DNA from: Acanthaster planci
Lineage: Eukaryota > Echinodermata > Asteroidea > Valvatida > Acanthasteridae
Length of the DNA: 64,000 nt
Assembly (NCBI RefSeq): GCF_001949145.1
Contig: NW_019091361.1
Coordinates: forward strand, 609,256-673,255
Reading direction: 5' to 3'
Program-made: the position numbers and the translations under genes
Notes under the pieces: generated by a model
Seen by the model: the letters and a program-made list of their open reading frames with translations, nothing else
Databases searched by the model: none
What the model was told of the DNA's origin: nothing
Shown: positions 12,501 through 26,154 of the stretch, in pieces
How the letters are laid out: every line of letters starts with the position of its first letter
How positions within the stretch are numbered: the first letter of the stretch is position 1

Positions 12501-15500
12501 AAACTTCCTTTTTCTCGCATTAACAGCCACCACTTACCCACATTTTCATTCCAGCAAATGTATGTTACTTTCATATGATAAAATCAACAGACAAAAGAAG
12601 ATAACAAGATTGGAGGAATCACGAGTAAAGTCTAGCAACACTTATCAAAGGAAGACATCTGCTCAAATTCAATCCTAACCCCAACCCCTGCTGACTGCAC
12701 TACTAAAAAAAATTGCGACTGAAGATTTCTATGAGTAAGCCAACAAATCCTGGAGCTTAAGAAGCAAGTGACAGAAAACCCAAATCAATGAATCAAGCCA
12801 AAAGCTAACAAGTGCAAATCAACTACTTGACACTTACTAACGACAGACTGAACCCTCAACCTGAGCCATACACCAAGGCATCTTACAAACACACACACAC
12901 ATGTATACACACTCACAGAAGGTTGAGGGAGAAAAGGGAAATTGGCTTTTGAAGTGAACTTAGGCAACGGCAGCCCTTTATACAGGAGTGAGGGGCCAGT
13001 TTAGAAGCTAATAACGGAAGACATTGACATCCCGTCAAGATGGAGAGGAGATTGGGATGGGTCCCCTCAAATGCAACCAACTGCCAGATGGCTATCAGTA
13101 AGGTGCCAATTTTCCAATCATCCATTTCCTCTATCGTAGTCTCTTAGAACGAAGGGGAAAAAAGGGCTCACCATGTTTAGAGAGAAAAAAATTTTCGCCT
13201 CAGTCCAGGAGATGTAAATCAGTCATTAGGGGACATTTTAGAGTACCACTAATGAAACAGGGCAGTTGGCAAACAAACACTGTCTTACAGCTACTATAGA
13301 CTCCTTCCAAGCCGCTTCTTGCAATTACTCTTTACAGTCATAACTGGTGAACACATTTTTCGGACAGACAGGATGGGATGGATAGCTGTCTTCAAGTGTG
13401 CTCGGACAGATCTGTGCAAGCCTGACAACTACCGTCTGGCAAAACCACTCCATGAAAAAAAATGTATGAATTGATTGCGATGCCAATCATCTGACAAACT
13501 TGGTTATCATTTTTCAAAAAGTCTGGTAGGCATCAGAGCACACACCCTACCATACACACAATTAACAACCCAAATACAATCTCGATATAACACAACTGGG
13601 CACCTTGTACACAACTCATTCCTCTGAATAGAGGCATAAAAATATGACCACACTCCTGTACGTAATCCAGAGTTGATGTTTGAGTCAAAAAGTTGAACAA
13701 TTCAATTCACTAACTGAGGCAACCAAAACGTTAAACAAAGTCACAAAATATGACTAATGACTTCAGGATTTTTATTCAGTTTGATAGAAATCAAAGCACT
13801 TCATTTGACTTTGTTTTCGAACTATTCTGCTCAGACCAGCATTAAGTTTTGAAAACCTAAAGATTAGGAAGCCTGGCTGAGCTCTGCTTTCTCTTTGCAA
13901 TGAAATTGAAAAACCATAATTCAACAGAAGGGCTCAAAAACAGACTACAGAGATTTCAGCTGTATGAAACCAATCCTTGTTTTAAAATTGTATCATTATA
14001 AAATAATAATAATATTAGCAAGAGAGGAAGTAATTCCAGATTCATCATCAGGCACATCAGAAAAATAAAAGAGGGAGGGAATTTTATTGGACCAAGCTGC
14101 TGTCTGGAGTGGAGTGGGATGTACCGACCAACCTGGTGTCAGCTTTCATTCTAATTAGCGAACAATGACAGTGATCTATTGGAATGGGTCTACCGCCAGA
14201 TGAAGAAACCAGCCTTTATCATCAGGGCAGATGCCACAACAATATTATTAACAAAAATCAGATGCTTGGGTTCTGCAGTCAACACTTTTAACTGTTTCGT
14301 GTACAATTTCTGCATCTTTGAGTTATTAATAAGTGATACGTTAGTTCTCCTTTGCACAGGGAACAGGAGTTGGTGATGAAAAACTGGAATTACAATAATG
14401 CTGAAGCTCTTGATGAAAATAGGAATGACCACATGCCATCATTTGTCATGTAGTTTTCTTTTCCTTGGCTCATCAAGAAGAAGTTTACGCACGAAACGGC
14501 GGTATGCTTCTGAGAATGCAAGGCCCTACTCATCTCAAACTTCCACGCCTTTGATTCTTGATGGAGCAAAATACCTCGCAGAACTAATAAGTTTCATAAA
14601 TCTTTTGAAGAATTGCCGATACAATTTTACTGGAGTGAAACACCTGTCGCCACTAACGTGTAATGTAAATCATTGGAGCTGACCCCAGGAAAAGTTCCAT
14701 CAAGTATGGAAGATTAATGACAACTGTCTGATATCTTAAAGAGTGGCCTTTTCTATTAAGGGCCATTATTTTCCATTTTGGAAAGTGTAGAGGGGAAAAA
14801 AATGACAAATAGCCATCTAAAGCCATTTCAATTTCTCTGCCAAGAATTCTCAGGATTTCAAAAGCAGTTCTTCATGTAGATCTATTATAGCCTGATTGCT
14901 GACATACAGGGCACTCCTCAAGCTTTCTAACTAGTCATAAACTCTGAATCATAAAGGCTTCACCATGTCTTTTCACAGTTGAATGAGCCACCTTGTCAAG
15001 CAAAACATGACAAAACATAATGTATTGCACCTGTAATTTCCTAAGGTGTAGCCTAAATGTACCTATATGTTGGTATGAGGTTGAACAGCTATGGATAAGG
15101 GAACCCACAATTGTTTAGAAAGTTTCTCAGATTTGCTGACAGTTAAATACAGCAAATACAATTTGCAGACGGTGAAATACTGTAAGTACTTAGGAAGTTA
15201 TCTGGCAAGCTTAAATGACAAGCTATTAAAAAAGGAAAAAAAATCTGATCAAACTTTAGTATTAACAAGTACGCACAGGAAGTGAAAAAAAGTCTATAAT
15301 CTATTTCTGGGTCGGCTTCTGCACAACAGCTCTGAGCATGGAACTTAGTTGTGAGCATGGCTTTGAACAAGAGTTCAAAGAAATAGAAATAGATTAAGTG
15401 TAACTTCTCCACATCTCACAATCCATTTCAATGTCAAACTTTAACAATCCCTTTATTTTAAGAACCATATCAATCAATAAAAAATAAATGACTGAAAATA

Positions 15501-18039
15501 AATAACATGCCATAACATCTGAAATTTCATTTCACTAATCAAATTGTTGTAGATACTGGAGGCCAGTGAACACGCTGGTAGTTGGTAAGTGGAGAGCAAT
15601 CATGTGTAGTAGTCATGCCTACCACGACGGTGTACACTAACTGCTTGGTGAGTAGCCCTGTGGCTCAAGCAGCAGGCCAGCCATTGACTCATTAGATTCA
15701 TGCAGTGATCAACAAATATAGATGGTAGCTCATGCTAAGCCTACAGGTCTGTTTGACAGGCACTGGGGAGGACGTGAACTAGACGGTGCTCGAAATACTC
15801 AGTGGGAAGAAAGAATCATAGGAGGACGGTGAGCCAAACATGACAATAGAAAAGTAATTGATGTTCTCAACAGCGAAACTTATTCTCGCTGATTAACGAT
15901 CTTCATTCTTCAAATCACCATTCCTTTTTACCCTGATGATTCTAATTTCTTTCTTATGTAAATACAGAACAGAAACTTTGAAGGAAACATTTAGGGTAGT
16001 TTTTCCATAGAAAGATCATGTTTCAACCGTACAAAATTCAACGAAACAATGAAATAAAACAGGAAATCTACACAATCAGTACTGTTTACCAAAACAAAAA
16101 CTAACCAGAAAAAGTTACGAGTTATTTTCCATTACTTTTTATCAGCTCAGTTCACTTTTCCTCATTTAAGGGTCACAGAGTTTATTTCCGGATACTGAAG
16201 AATGTGTTTCCTCCTGATTTTTGTGTTTCCTTTAGTAAGGGATGTGAGTGCCCTAGCAGAGATTGGTCTTTCGCTCTTGGCAACCATCGGTTCACTGACC
16301 TGTGAGGAATTGTAGACTTTGATTATGAGGACCAACAATTATGTATTGTCTATACCCTAGAGGAACTTATCTTAGAAATCAGTGCTATTGGATGAAATTA
16401 ACTCTAGAAATCTCTACTCCACAATCTTGCAATAGCAATAGACCTTTCGTTGATTTGTCATTTGGTACATTAAACCCTTTCTTTGCTATCATTTAATTTT
16501 AAAATGTACAGTCTGTGATATTTCATATAAAACAGGCAATTCAGTTTCTTTCAAGAGTAAAATCATTCCTGTAAAAATGTTTCTTAGAATAAAGCTTCCA
16601 ATTTTGTAACATGACATGTTTAGTAATCGACAAAACTTCCCACTGCAACGAACATCACATTTTACTCAAACAACCAACCAGTTTCAAGAAAGGCTCAGAA
16701 GGATAAAGCCTTCCAAGAGAGAGCATCAGAAGATCTCAACTAGATTTGCATCAATGGCAAGGTCACTTGATGGAAAACACTATTTAGGAGACAGTGAAGA
16801 ACAAGACTACGATCCCACACTTATATTGACTTTCTGTTACAAGTATTCATACATAGGTATTCGAAAAAAAGGACTAGCCCATCGTTCCAGAAATCAACAG
16901 TGAGTCTGAGAAAAAGTGCTTTGTAGCATGTTTTTGTATTATCTCTTGCTTTCAATGTGGGGAAATCAACCCCAAAAAGGTTAGGGGAAATTGAACAGTG
17001 AGACGAAACAAGAAATGCACTAATGGACATACTGCCAGCAATCACAACAGGGTACCGGCATGGCAATGAGTGTATTTCAATGCGACGTAGAAAACCCATA
17101 AAAAAGTTAGACGCAGCTTATTCATAAAATGGAGAAACTCAAATGGCTTTCCTTTTGTCAAACTGTTTCCTTCAAACACAGACTGGAGATGACCAAAAAA
17201 TCAGACATGCTAGTGTCATTAACTCGGAAGCAGCAGGTGAGCTCAAGATAAGCTTAATTGTGTCTGTACAGGCCATTTCCGGAGGCATTCCTATAGCCAG
17301 GAGGTATATGTATGATCACATGATCAAAAAAAAAAAAATGGTTGGCACATGCACAGACTGAACTACCTGTAATTAATTATTACATGTAATTGGGGTGTGG
17401 AATGCACTGATTAAACATAAGATGCATTTGGTATAACAACTGATTTTATCCTCTATCTTTGGTAGCTTGTCTACATGCTGTTGCCTTCATTTAAACTGAT
17501 TTTCCAGCTTCAAAAACTACATGTACAATGTGGCTTCAAATTAAATGCCCAGAGTAACAGGCCTTTGTGCTTTGGTTAGATGCATTGAGTCAAGATAAGA
17601 ATGGTATTATGACAACTGATGGTTGGGTTCACACACTGTTCGGGAGCAAGGCAAAACTGGAAAAAAGAACAAGACATATGTTCGTTGCTATTTGTTACCT
17701 CTGTTTTCCTAACTCCTGCAATATTCCATTCAGAAAAGTGAAAATACAACTTTACACAATTCATTTTGCACCTGGCTCTGACCATATTCTCACTCAAAAA
17801 CCAGAAAGGGCAAGATATTTGAAGCACTGGATTTCTCCACGCATTCCCACAGCTAAGGCTCAGGTACAGTGTTCTTTCAACCGGGTAGAATTGGATTTAA
17901 GTTGAAACAATGAATCAGTGGCTGGGAACTCAGACTGAATGCTGCCAGTCTTGATTCCATCACAATAACTGCTGAGTTATCCTGCCCACTCTCCCCTCAC
18001 ATCCCAAAGTTCAAGGAAATTGACATTCAGAAGACCCAG
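9550..18039. other. Long gene-free stretch
   Basis: I see no supported gene in these 8.5 kb. Short CA/TG-type runs occur near 10018-10040, 10559-10580 and 12889-12915. Frames of up to 114 codons (for example 10673-11017) have no recognisable content and are overlapped by frames on the other strand. The sequence alternates between AT-rich tracts and more complex patches, as introns and intergenic DNA do. No tRNA-like box pair or long inverted repeat was noticed. Confidence 0.45.
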
Positions 18040-18330
18040 AGCCGGCTAAAAGAATCCCCCGACTCCTTTCTTGGCAGATCAAAGGAGCCGTTGGATGGAG
18101 CGGCACCGTGTCAGCCAATGGGACTCATTAGGCCAGCTCTGATTAATGTGGGAGAGTCAGACACTCAGAATAATTATAATTAATGGCCACGCGAAGATGT
18201 CATGGACATTAGCTGATCCAGTAACCCAGCTAGAGTGCCAACTGGAACGCCATGGAAAACTGGAAGTTCCAAGGCCGTCTGCGCAGATTGGACAGGAACT
18301 AAAAGTGGCCAGACAGTCAGTCATGATAAC
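18040..18330. promoter_or_regulatory. Candidate conserved non-coding element
   Basis: The sequence here is complex, with few homopolymer runs and several CG dinucleotides. It contains clustered motifs: a TCF/LEF-like ATCAAAGG at 18078-18085, GCCAATGGG (CCAAT box) around 18114, and TAAT or ATTA cores at 18127, 18141 and 18169-18183. The plus strand is open for 77 codons from 18146 but the translation is unrecognised. The cluster of homeodomain, TCF and CCAAT type motifs suggests an enhancer-like element. Such motifs are short and common, so this is inference. Confidence 0.3.
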
Positions 18331-18607
18331 ACTTCTAGTTTCCTTCCCCTTAAGAAAATCAAAATCTCTGTGTCACTGACCTATATGTACATGCTGGTAA
18401 ACTACAGATCTCCTGTGCTTCCACACTTTGTGAAAATAAGGTATTTTAGGGAATGATTAACTAACAGTATTTATAAATCTGTCAATCTCTTGCCCCAGTG
18501 TTTTTAAAGTTACCTTTCACTTCTACAGTGCTGGCACAAATCACACACACAGTAGTTAAAACAAACAAAGCGGCCAGTTTTAAATAAAAGCATTGCCTCT
18601 GGCTGTA

Positions 18608-18624
18608 AAGCGCCCTCTACTGAC
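18608..18624 (-). promoter_or_regulatory. Strong CTCF-like site
   Basis: Read on the minus strand the sequence is GTCAGTAGAGGGCGCTT. It fits the bilaterian CTCF core (CCASYAGRKGGCRS) at about 13 of 14 positions. CTCF is an 11-zinc-finger chromatin protein conserved across most bilaterians. Matches this good are rare by chance in AT-rich, CpG-poor DNA, but only binding data would show that it is used. Confidence 0.45.
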
Positions 18625-18750
18625 CCAAAATGTATCAAACTGGGAGGTTGCCACTACCAAAAGCAACAACAGTTGAATATTCTTCCATCAGTTTGGATCG
18701 TTTTGAAAAAGATTAGACAATAGGTTGGATGGGAACAAATACCACAAGAT

Positions 18751-18850
18751 ACAGACAGGCTCAATGTCAGTTGGCAGGGCACTGTTGCAAGTTCTTTGGT
18801 AGAGACAGGCTCAATGTCAGTTGGCAGGGCACTGTTGCCAGTTCTTTGGT
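18751..18850. repeat. 50-bp tandem duplication, two copies
   Basis: Copies at 18751-18800 and 18801-18850 differ at two positions (about 96% identical). The unit has no open reading frame of note and no inner repeat. Two clean copies and nothing beyond suggests a single recent duplication by slippage or unequal exchange, likely to vary between individuals. Confidence 0.9.
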
Positions 18851-20499
18851 TGAACCTTAGAAGTACAAGCTAGCTACAGTTCCCGATGGAGTTGACCTTG
18901 GCTGACCCCTGGCAACATATCTCTAACTACTGGAATACCTGGCTGGCCAACTGCATGCCACAGCTCCCCCTTGCCCAAGCTATTCTGTTATGTGTAAAAC
19001 CGACCACAGAAAGCAGGGGAAAAAAAAGCCTTCAGGGCATGGCTGTCTCAAAATTGAAAATTTCTTTTACCCCCAAAAGGTGGTATTCTTTTGGTTTGCT
19101 TTCTTTTCTGTCTTTTTTAACGTGTGGATTTGCACTTTTTGCAGGGTTGCACCCACGAATACCCCTGGGATTTGATAGACTGGTGTCGGCCTGTTTTGTT
19201 GTAAACAAATGGCAGTGGAAAAAAATAGCACTGGATCAGGGCTTTGTAACAGAGCTGGCATTTGTTAGAGAGAACCTGAGTAGCTACAATAACTGAACAC
19301 ATATCAAGGTGCGAATAGAGCTTTTATTCACCATTGAAGCTTATGCGCCCTGTCAATGTACTGAATACTTAGCTCCTTTTTTTCCTTTATTCTTGCTAGT
19401 GTATAGAAGTGAATGGAAAGATTCTGCGATTATAACAGGATGACCAATCTTGACAGGGACACTGAAGCTACTGTACACGGTAATACACACAACCTAGATA
19501 TCATCCTAGCGCACCTCAACAGAATGTGAAAGAACATGTATAAAATGCTCAAATGAATTGTGCACTGTTGATCTAAGAAAGTGGAAGTGTTGTATAAGTT
19601 TCTATAACAAAATGCATTAACTTTAATTTAAATGCCAAATACCCTAAATAACTATCATGATCCTTTGTAGACTCCTTTCCAGCCTCCAATTTCCATTTCA
19701 GATGCTCACATGTAAACCACACTAATCTCTAGATCTAGACTAGCTTTGCATTCTGGCCAACAGTTTGAAGCCTTTTTACTAGTTCTTCTTTCTTGTTGTC
19801 TTTGAAGGTATTTGGTCAATGTGTTCATGTTCTTTATTTGTTTTTATGCCAAACAAACCAGGATTCCAAAGGATGCAAACGTGACATGGCAAATAAATCT
19901 GTAAACACTTTTTAACTCTTTCTTTTAACCACTCCATCCTTATCCATTATCCAACCAGCAGACTTTACAAGCAGACCCTGGGGGTTCCCCTAAAGACATG
20001 CCCAGGTCAAAGGTCACTTGGAAAAAAGGTCAGAGATGCCAGAAATAATTTTCCACAGGAGTTGCCTGGGGAATAGTCACAGTCCATGCAATCCTGCTTG
20101 CACGCATCAATGCCATTAAAATGTCATAAAAGATGGGCCCATGTGGTAAAATACAGTGGTGAGCAGAGTGCTTTCCCTATCCGAAGTAACCTTGAAGAAT
20201 CCCCAAGAGACAAGCGTCAAATCAAATCAGAACCAAACTGGAAAACAAGCCGCCTTTGTAGGGGCTGTTGGAATCTATTCCAGCAGGAGAAAAAGTCTGG
20301 CCCAGAAGGATGCAAAGACACAAAAACTTGCCGCTCAGTTTGGAAGTTGGGGAAATTGATCTGTGCCACAAAGCAACAAGATAGCGTTCCGAAATCTCAG
20401 ATCAGAGGCAATACAGCATGAAAGGCCACAATGTTCATGTTACCTCATCTTCACACTGAGGGTCAAAGAACTAACATCTACAGTGTCTGTGTGTGCACA
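18851..20499. other. No gene recognised
   Basis: A frame of 136 codons at 18886-19296 is the longest in the window, but it overlaps two other long frames in different phases and its translation is unrecognised. A frame of 111 codons at 20086-20421 is also overlapped by another frame of 67. Neither has codon-use or motif support. Confidence 0.45.
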
Positions 20500-20660
20500 G
20501 GAATTCATCACCCTTCAGGCAGCAAAAATTTCATGAATAGGTCATGACGCAATCTCCTTAATTACACACCGTGATCAGGTCCAAGCATTTTGCTCCGATG
20601 AATTTTTCTACAGTCAAGAGGCAGAATCCAAAGTCGCGGCCAGTTCACAGGCTGTGATGT
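20500..20660. promoter_or_regulatory. Candidate regulatory block
   Basis: A short complex patch with TAATTACA (homeodomain-type) near 20560, the bZIP-like ATGACGCAAT at 20544-20553, and several CG dinucleotides up to 20642. It resembles the other enhancer-like blocks but is shorter. No coding or RNA signal. Confidence 0.2.
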
Positions 20661-21002
20661 CTGTGGTTGAATTGATGGTACATGTAACTGAGAACAAATT
20701 TTACTGATCCTTGGCTTTTGTCTCAACCTAATACTTGACTATTAAAACCAAGGTGGCTTAAATTGCTTCAAATGACTCTTCCATAATTGTACAAAGTTAT
20801 ATTTGTGAAATAGCCAACAGCTTATCTTGAACAATTACACGGTTAAACAAAGACCACTGACAGTCCATTTTGAACTATTTTATCTGGTCCTACATTGACT
20901 GGCTCTTTTTGACACAGACTGCAGACAAACTTTAATATGCACCAAAGTCCCCGACGCTTAATCACATAAGCAAGATATCATGCACGTATGTCTAAGGACT
21001 GA

Positions 21003-21502
21003 CTTGCTTTTAAAGGGTTACAGAAATTGAAAACATTTAGTTCGCATGAAGTATTTAAATATAACAATAAATATGTAAACCATTTCAAAAACATCATGAA
21101 TTTAATGTTTACCTCATTAATTGTGACCGCAAATGAATAAATATATCCTACATTTCCCTGCCCACAAAAAATCCCCTTTTCGCCGTTCGCCTTCCAAGGC
21201 TGATTGGACGACGTCATCGCCAGACAGATGCATGTACAGTGTACATGTACATAGCGCATCGTGCATGTACAATCGCACGCTTGCAATGGACCATGTTGTG
21301 TTTGATGTAAGCTTGACCAACAGGGCAAACACTGTTCCAGTTCAAGAAATACACAGTAGGACTTTATCTTTTAATTTCTTCCCTGATCTGAGACAATGTT
21401 TGCCTGTTTGCAGTGTTTCCCATGGTTATGTACTTACTGTTATTTTTAAATACTTCACATGAGCTAAATGTTTTCTATTTCTGTAACCCTTTAAGAAGCA
21501 AG
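21003..21502. mobile_element. Foldback or MITE-like element with 80-bp inverted arms
   Basis: The left arm, about 21003-21082, and the right arm, about 21422-21502, are reverse complements at roughly 80-85% identity, with a shared near-terminal block AAAGGGTTACAGAAA. The 340-bp interior is unlike the arms: it is CpG-rich around 21178-21290 and holds an inverted CCAAT box (ATTGG, 21203-21207) next to a CRE-like GACGTCAT. It also has several GCATGTAC repeats that form small palindromes. No transposase frame exists inside, so if mobile it would be non-autonomous. I could not define a target-site duplication. An old inverted duplication around a regulatory core is the alternative. Confidence 0.55.
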
Positions 21503-24500
21503 GTATCATCGGTGCTACTGAATGCACAATGTTCTACCAGTGAAACTGTTGCTTGTCTCAAGAAGGTCATAGGAAGAAATGAACACCAAAAACCAGTGTT
21601 ACAACATTGGAATTGGCGCATGTGGATGTGTTCAAACTAGTCTACTGAATACTCAATCTCTACAAATGAGCCTATATCACTACTGTAGGTTTAACAAGTT
21701 GTTAGAAATGGACAACACAATGCAGCCTTTGTGAGTAAAACAACATAGAATTAGGCTCTGAGACATCACTGTAACGGCTCTAATGACTGGTTGCGAGCAG
21801 TCCTGATTCCCGAGAATGACAGCAAGCAATGTGAGCTGAAGGGTAGGCAAGTGTTTTACTGCCTCCCTGCCAAGTAGAAGACACGCTGGAATGCATTGAT
21901 GCCGTCACTTCACTTTGTCTGGAGAAGGCCATGTTCATCTCTCAAAACTCAGGAGTTAATCATTCCCACTGTTTCCTCTTCCATCCTTGGTAGTGTTTGG
22001 TTTTCTGTAGTCAGTGCAGACACTTCCTGCCATATCTAAATCCAAAGTATGTGCACTAACCAAAAAAAAATGACTTGACAAAACAAGCAAGCGGGACCAT
22101 GTGTGAGTGACTTCTCAGTTCAGATAAGGAACGTACCATGTCTGTCTTGATTTCCTACAGGGAGCTGTTGTTTCATTCCCGACATGAAAACATGCCATTT
22201 CAAGAAGTGTGAAACTTGGCATCATCTATGTCACCTGAAGGCCAAAGGCAAATCCTTGCTTGGAAAAATGCCAATCGGCAATCATGATGTTATGTCCTGG
22301 CCATGAAATGCCATGATTCAAGTTCACACACTCACTACACACACAGGCAGACAACATACTTACATGTATGACCTTCAAGTTTTCTGGAAAATGAGTTACG
22401 GTATTCCTCCTTCACAATGAGTACCCCATCACGACATTTATTTCTACCATATGCATGAGTAGAACTAAAGAAGGTCGCAATATCAAGACACATCTCTTCC
22501 TGCCTGTCTCATGTACAGTGAAGCTTAACAGCAAGCTTAACAGTCAAGCAACAGCACCAATGACATTATCGTGATGTAATACAGACCAAATTTCTATATT
22601 TGACATTCACAATAATTTATCATGACACAAACAGAGGGCAAATAAGGATAAGGATTCAGAAGGATTAATAAGGATTTTGGTTCTCCCTTCAAAATCCCCC
22701 CACCAAAAAAACACCATCAAATGCAAGTTTTGTGCCATCCAACCAAACACGCAACAATGCATGCAAACATAATGTCTGTCAACAAGAGACAGAAACTGTG
22801 TCAGCCTGTTCGTTTTCAAATCCTGATATTTTCCTGGCAATGGGTCTTAGTAACCTCTACCCTATGCTTACAACACTTTGCAATCAGCAACTGTTCCAGG
22901 AGAAGTATTGTCGACTAGCAGTGTTCACGAAGGCTAACCGTGACCCAGCTATTGTGATGGTGACAGCGTCAGGTTGCTGAATGCCTACTCGGAAGCACAC
23001 ACACCTAATGTAATTTTCCTACACTTGCCTCTATTGCCATGCAAATTTCCAATTTCTTCCACTAGTGTGAGCACATTCAAGGGAGAAACTCGGCAAGAAA
23101 AACGCCAAAGAAATAAAGAAGGGAGAGGGGTGCGAGAGCTAGTGCTGGGCTGGGAGTATTGGAAGCAGACTGGAGAAAAAATAATTAATTTCACATGAAT
23201 GGTGTGATCCAGACATTTGTTTGTGTGGGGGGGAGAGAGAGGTATCAAAGGCGTGTAGAATGTTCTCTTCAGTGCACTGGACACGTCATACAAATGCTCC
23301 ACAAATTACTTCTCCTTGCCATGGGAGATATTATCGATCAACCTATAACAAAGAAGTCACTTGATATCTGGCAGCAGATCAAAGGTACCGCCTGGTGACG
23401 GGTCTGCTCTTCCCATCTGTGACTAATCAGATTTGAACCAAAATAATTTACAGTATTTGAGCACGCTCCTCAAGGAAGTTCCAAATTATCAGTTTTTCAT
23501 CTAAAATCTACAGGCCAATTTTTATTCTCAACAAACAAACCAGAGCAAGATGTGGGGAACAAATAACAAAAGAAATACAAAGAAACCAACACTCTTACTG
23601 CCACAGATACCAGTAAAAATAATACCAACTTGAGGACAATAGAACAAATATAACAACACTTACCCTTTTCTTCTCAGCAACAAGCAAACAAATTGCCTCT
23701 GATTCAAACTATATCATAATGAGAATGGAAGACATGGGATGGCAGAATGTACTTATCACATGAGTCATACATACCTGCAGGAAAAAAAAATGGACAAACC
23801 AGAAGGAACAACATTTATATTAAGGGAAATGCTAGAATGCTTATTTCATAATTTGAAATTGACAGTCATGCTTGAAACTTTCATTTACAACACAGCTGGT
23901 ATACATAGAGTAACCAAACTCATCCATTAGCTTCAGTTTGTTTAAGAATACAAAGTCTGGCCTGCTGTCAAATTTGTGTTCTTGAGAAGGTTTCTTCTTT
24001 CAAAATTTGTATTTCAAAGTCAAATTGACGTCTCTATTTGACACCAGATATATTGATCTGTATCTGCAAAATTGTGTAATAACACTCAGCAATGCCATCG
24101 GTCAATCAAATTGTGACATTTAACATAAATTTGGAAGAATGATAAAAGAATTCAATGTTCTGCAACTTTAAAAAGACAGACCTACTACTGAAGGATAAAG
24201 AACTTTTTTGAAGAGAGAAAAATTGACGACTCTCCAGTGAAGAATGGCACCAGAGTCGTTTAATGACACGCTGGGGACAACACAGGTATGAAATGTGGCT
24301 AAATGCTACGTCACTACCACCATTTATCATTCCAGCACACAACATTCACTCCTTCAACAACTTGGAGTCCAGCTATTTCAACAATGCTGAACTCAGACAG
24401 ACCCTCAACCAGCACTGTCCCAAGTTAACTTCAGGGAATTAGGGATGTTGTCTCTTGAGGACCTGTAGGAGGAGGAGAAGGATTTTGTGGTGGCAAGAGG

Positions 24501-26140
24501 TACCAAAGAATTTCTCCTTGGGGAGGGTTATTTTTACTGCCATAATCTATCTTCACTCATCTCACTTTATTTCAAAACATTCTTGTAATAGCTTTCTTCT
24601 GCTGACTACCCTGAATTAGTAGGCAAATGTACATAACCGAAAATTTAAAATTTCCTATCACCTTTTCTATGTTCAATATTTTTTTTTTAAAAAGTGTTCT
24701 GCAAAGTTCTCTTTTTCAGTGACAACTTGTAACTGTTGTGAAAAGGTTACATTTGAGGGCAGCATAGATCAGTTCTTTTATGTGTCAACCATGACTTCAA
24801 ATGCTTACCTCATTCAGTTTACCAAACCACATCCACATATCAGTTACTTTCAAAGGGCACTTACTCTTCCAGTGGAAGTCAAAATGTTTGAACTGACAAT
24901 AACACCTTCGAACTTCATACAAAAAATTCCACAGGTCTGAGACAACTGAAAACAGCCATCTACATAACCTAGAACAGTTTTCTTGCTTTTTCTCCTAAAA
25001 AAATCTCCACTTCCATGTTTCATAAATGCGGTAAAATGATCATTGCAGGTATTTCCTTACTGATGTTATTCAGCTAGAGTGAAGTCTTTTTTTTTTACCT
25101 GAAAAGCAAATTTTGGAAACCAATCAGATCATTCAAACAAGTTATCTGACATTACTTCTTATAACATCAAAATTACAGTGAACAAAAAGGTTCAGATAGC
25201 AGAAAAAAGTCTTACAAAAAAGGCAAGCGTCAAGTAGTTTTAGAATTGACGAGTTTGCAATTTATTAATTATCAAGGTAGAAATCTGGTAGCATTCACCA
25301 GGGTATTTACCAAGCCACCTCTGATTTGTTGTGACACAAATTCATTACAATTTGGCCAATGTCCTCTGCACTACTTTCCACTCAACTATCAACCTTGGCA
25401 CAAGTCTTCTTGAGTAAGTTTATGAAGGAAAACTCCTGATGGATGAAGGATTTTGTTCCCCATTGTTTCAATTACAAGGTAATAAAGCATGAATCACTAG
25501 TGTGTGCTTGCCATCTGCCTGTGAACATGTGCATACATCTGCTGATCACTACATAGTAAATTTCATGTTATAAAAAACAGGTTTGCAAAACTGAAAACAT
25601 TTATAAATCACAACACTTAAACGGTATCAATTACAAATTACCTGACAAAAGAATCTCTCAAGAAGAAAAAAATGGATTTCATCCACATCAAAAGAGAATT
25701 TTCATCAACTTTCAATTAAGGAAAAGACAAAACATAAATCTGGGTGCTTGGACAAGTAATGGTGCATTTTCATTGTCTGCTTAACAGATCACATGAAACT
25801 TACTTGAATACTTATTCCCCTCTAGGAACTGGAAACAATCTTTAAGTGTTGTCATAAAGTTATAATAAGCTATAAAGTGTCCATGTTGAAAATCCATTTC
25901 CAGCAAACAAAGCGACATCTTTCAGCAATGCATTTGTCACATGGAGAATGTTTAAAGAGCAGGCAATCTGGACACAGTACACCCCCAAATCTTTCAATGG
26001 TAAAGGCCTAAATTACATGTTCTTCCTCAGCAAAGAGTGCTTAGTAGATAATGCATATAATATCTGAATACAGATGAGCTAGCCATACATGCAGCTAGCT
26101 ATACTTGTGACACCCTCCAGTCAGTAGCTGGTACATCCTA
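21503..26140. other. Gene-free stretch
   Basis: No supported gene, RNA or bordered repeat in these 4.6 kb. AT-rich DNA with poly-A/T runs (24679, 25088) and G runs (23227). Frames of 60 to 105 codons overlap on both strands without recognisable content. Confidence 0.45.
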
Positions 26141-26154
26141 ACACTAGGTGGCGC
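26141..26154 (+). promoter_or_regulatory. Strong CTCF-like site
   Basis: ACACTAGGTGGCGC matches the CTCF core consensus at 13 of 14 positions, including the AGGTGGCGC form used by vertebrate and insect CTCF. It lies in otherwise plain sequence. It is the best such match I found on the plus strand. Confidence 0.5.

Noticed and set aside
15640-15680. CCTGTGGCTCAAGCAGC as a tRNA box A
   Set aside because: No box B at a usable distance and no stem pairing.
18886-19296. 136-codon plus-strand frame, the longest in the window
   Set aside because: Unrecognised, overlapped by other long frames in different phases and on the other strand, and about as long as chance allows in 64 kb.
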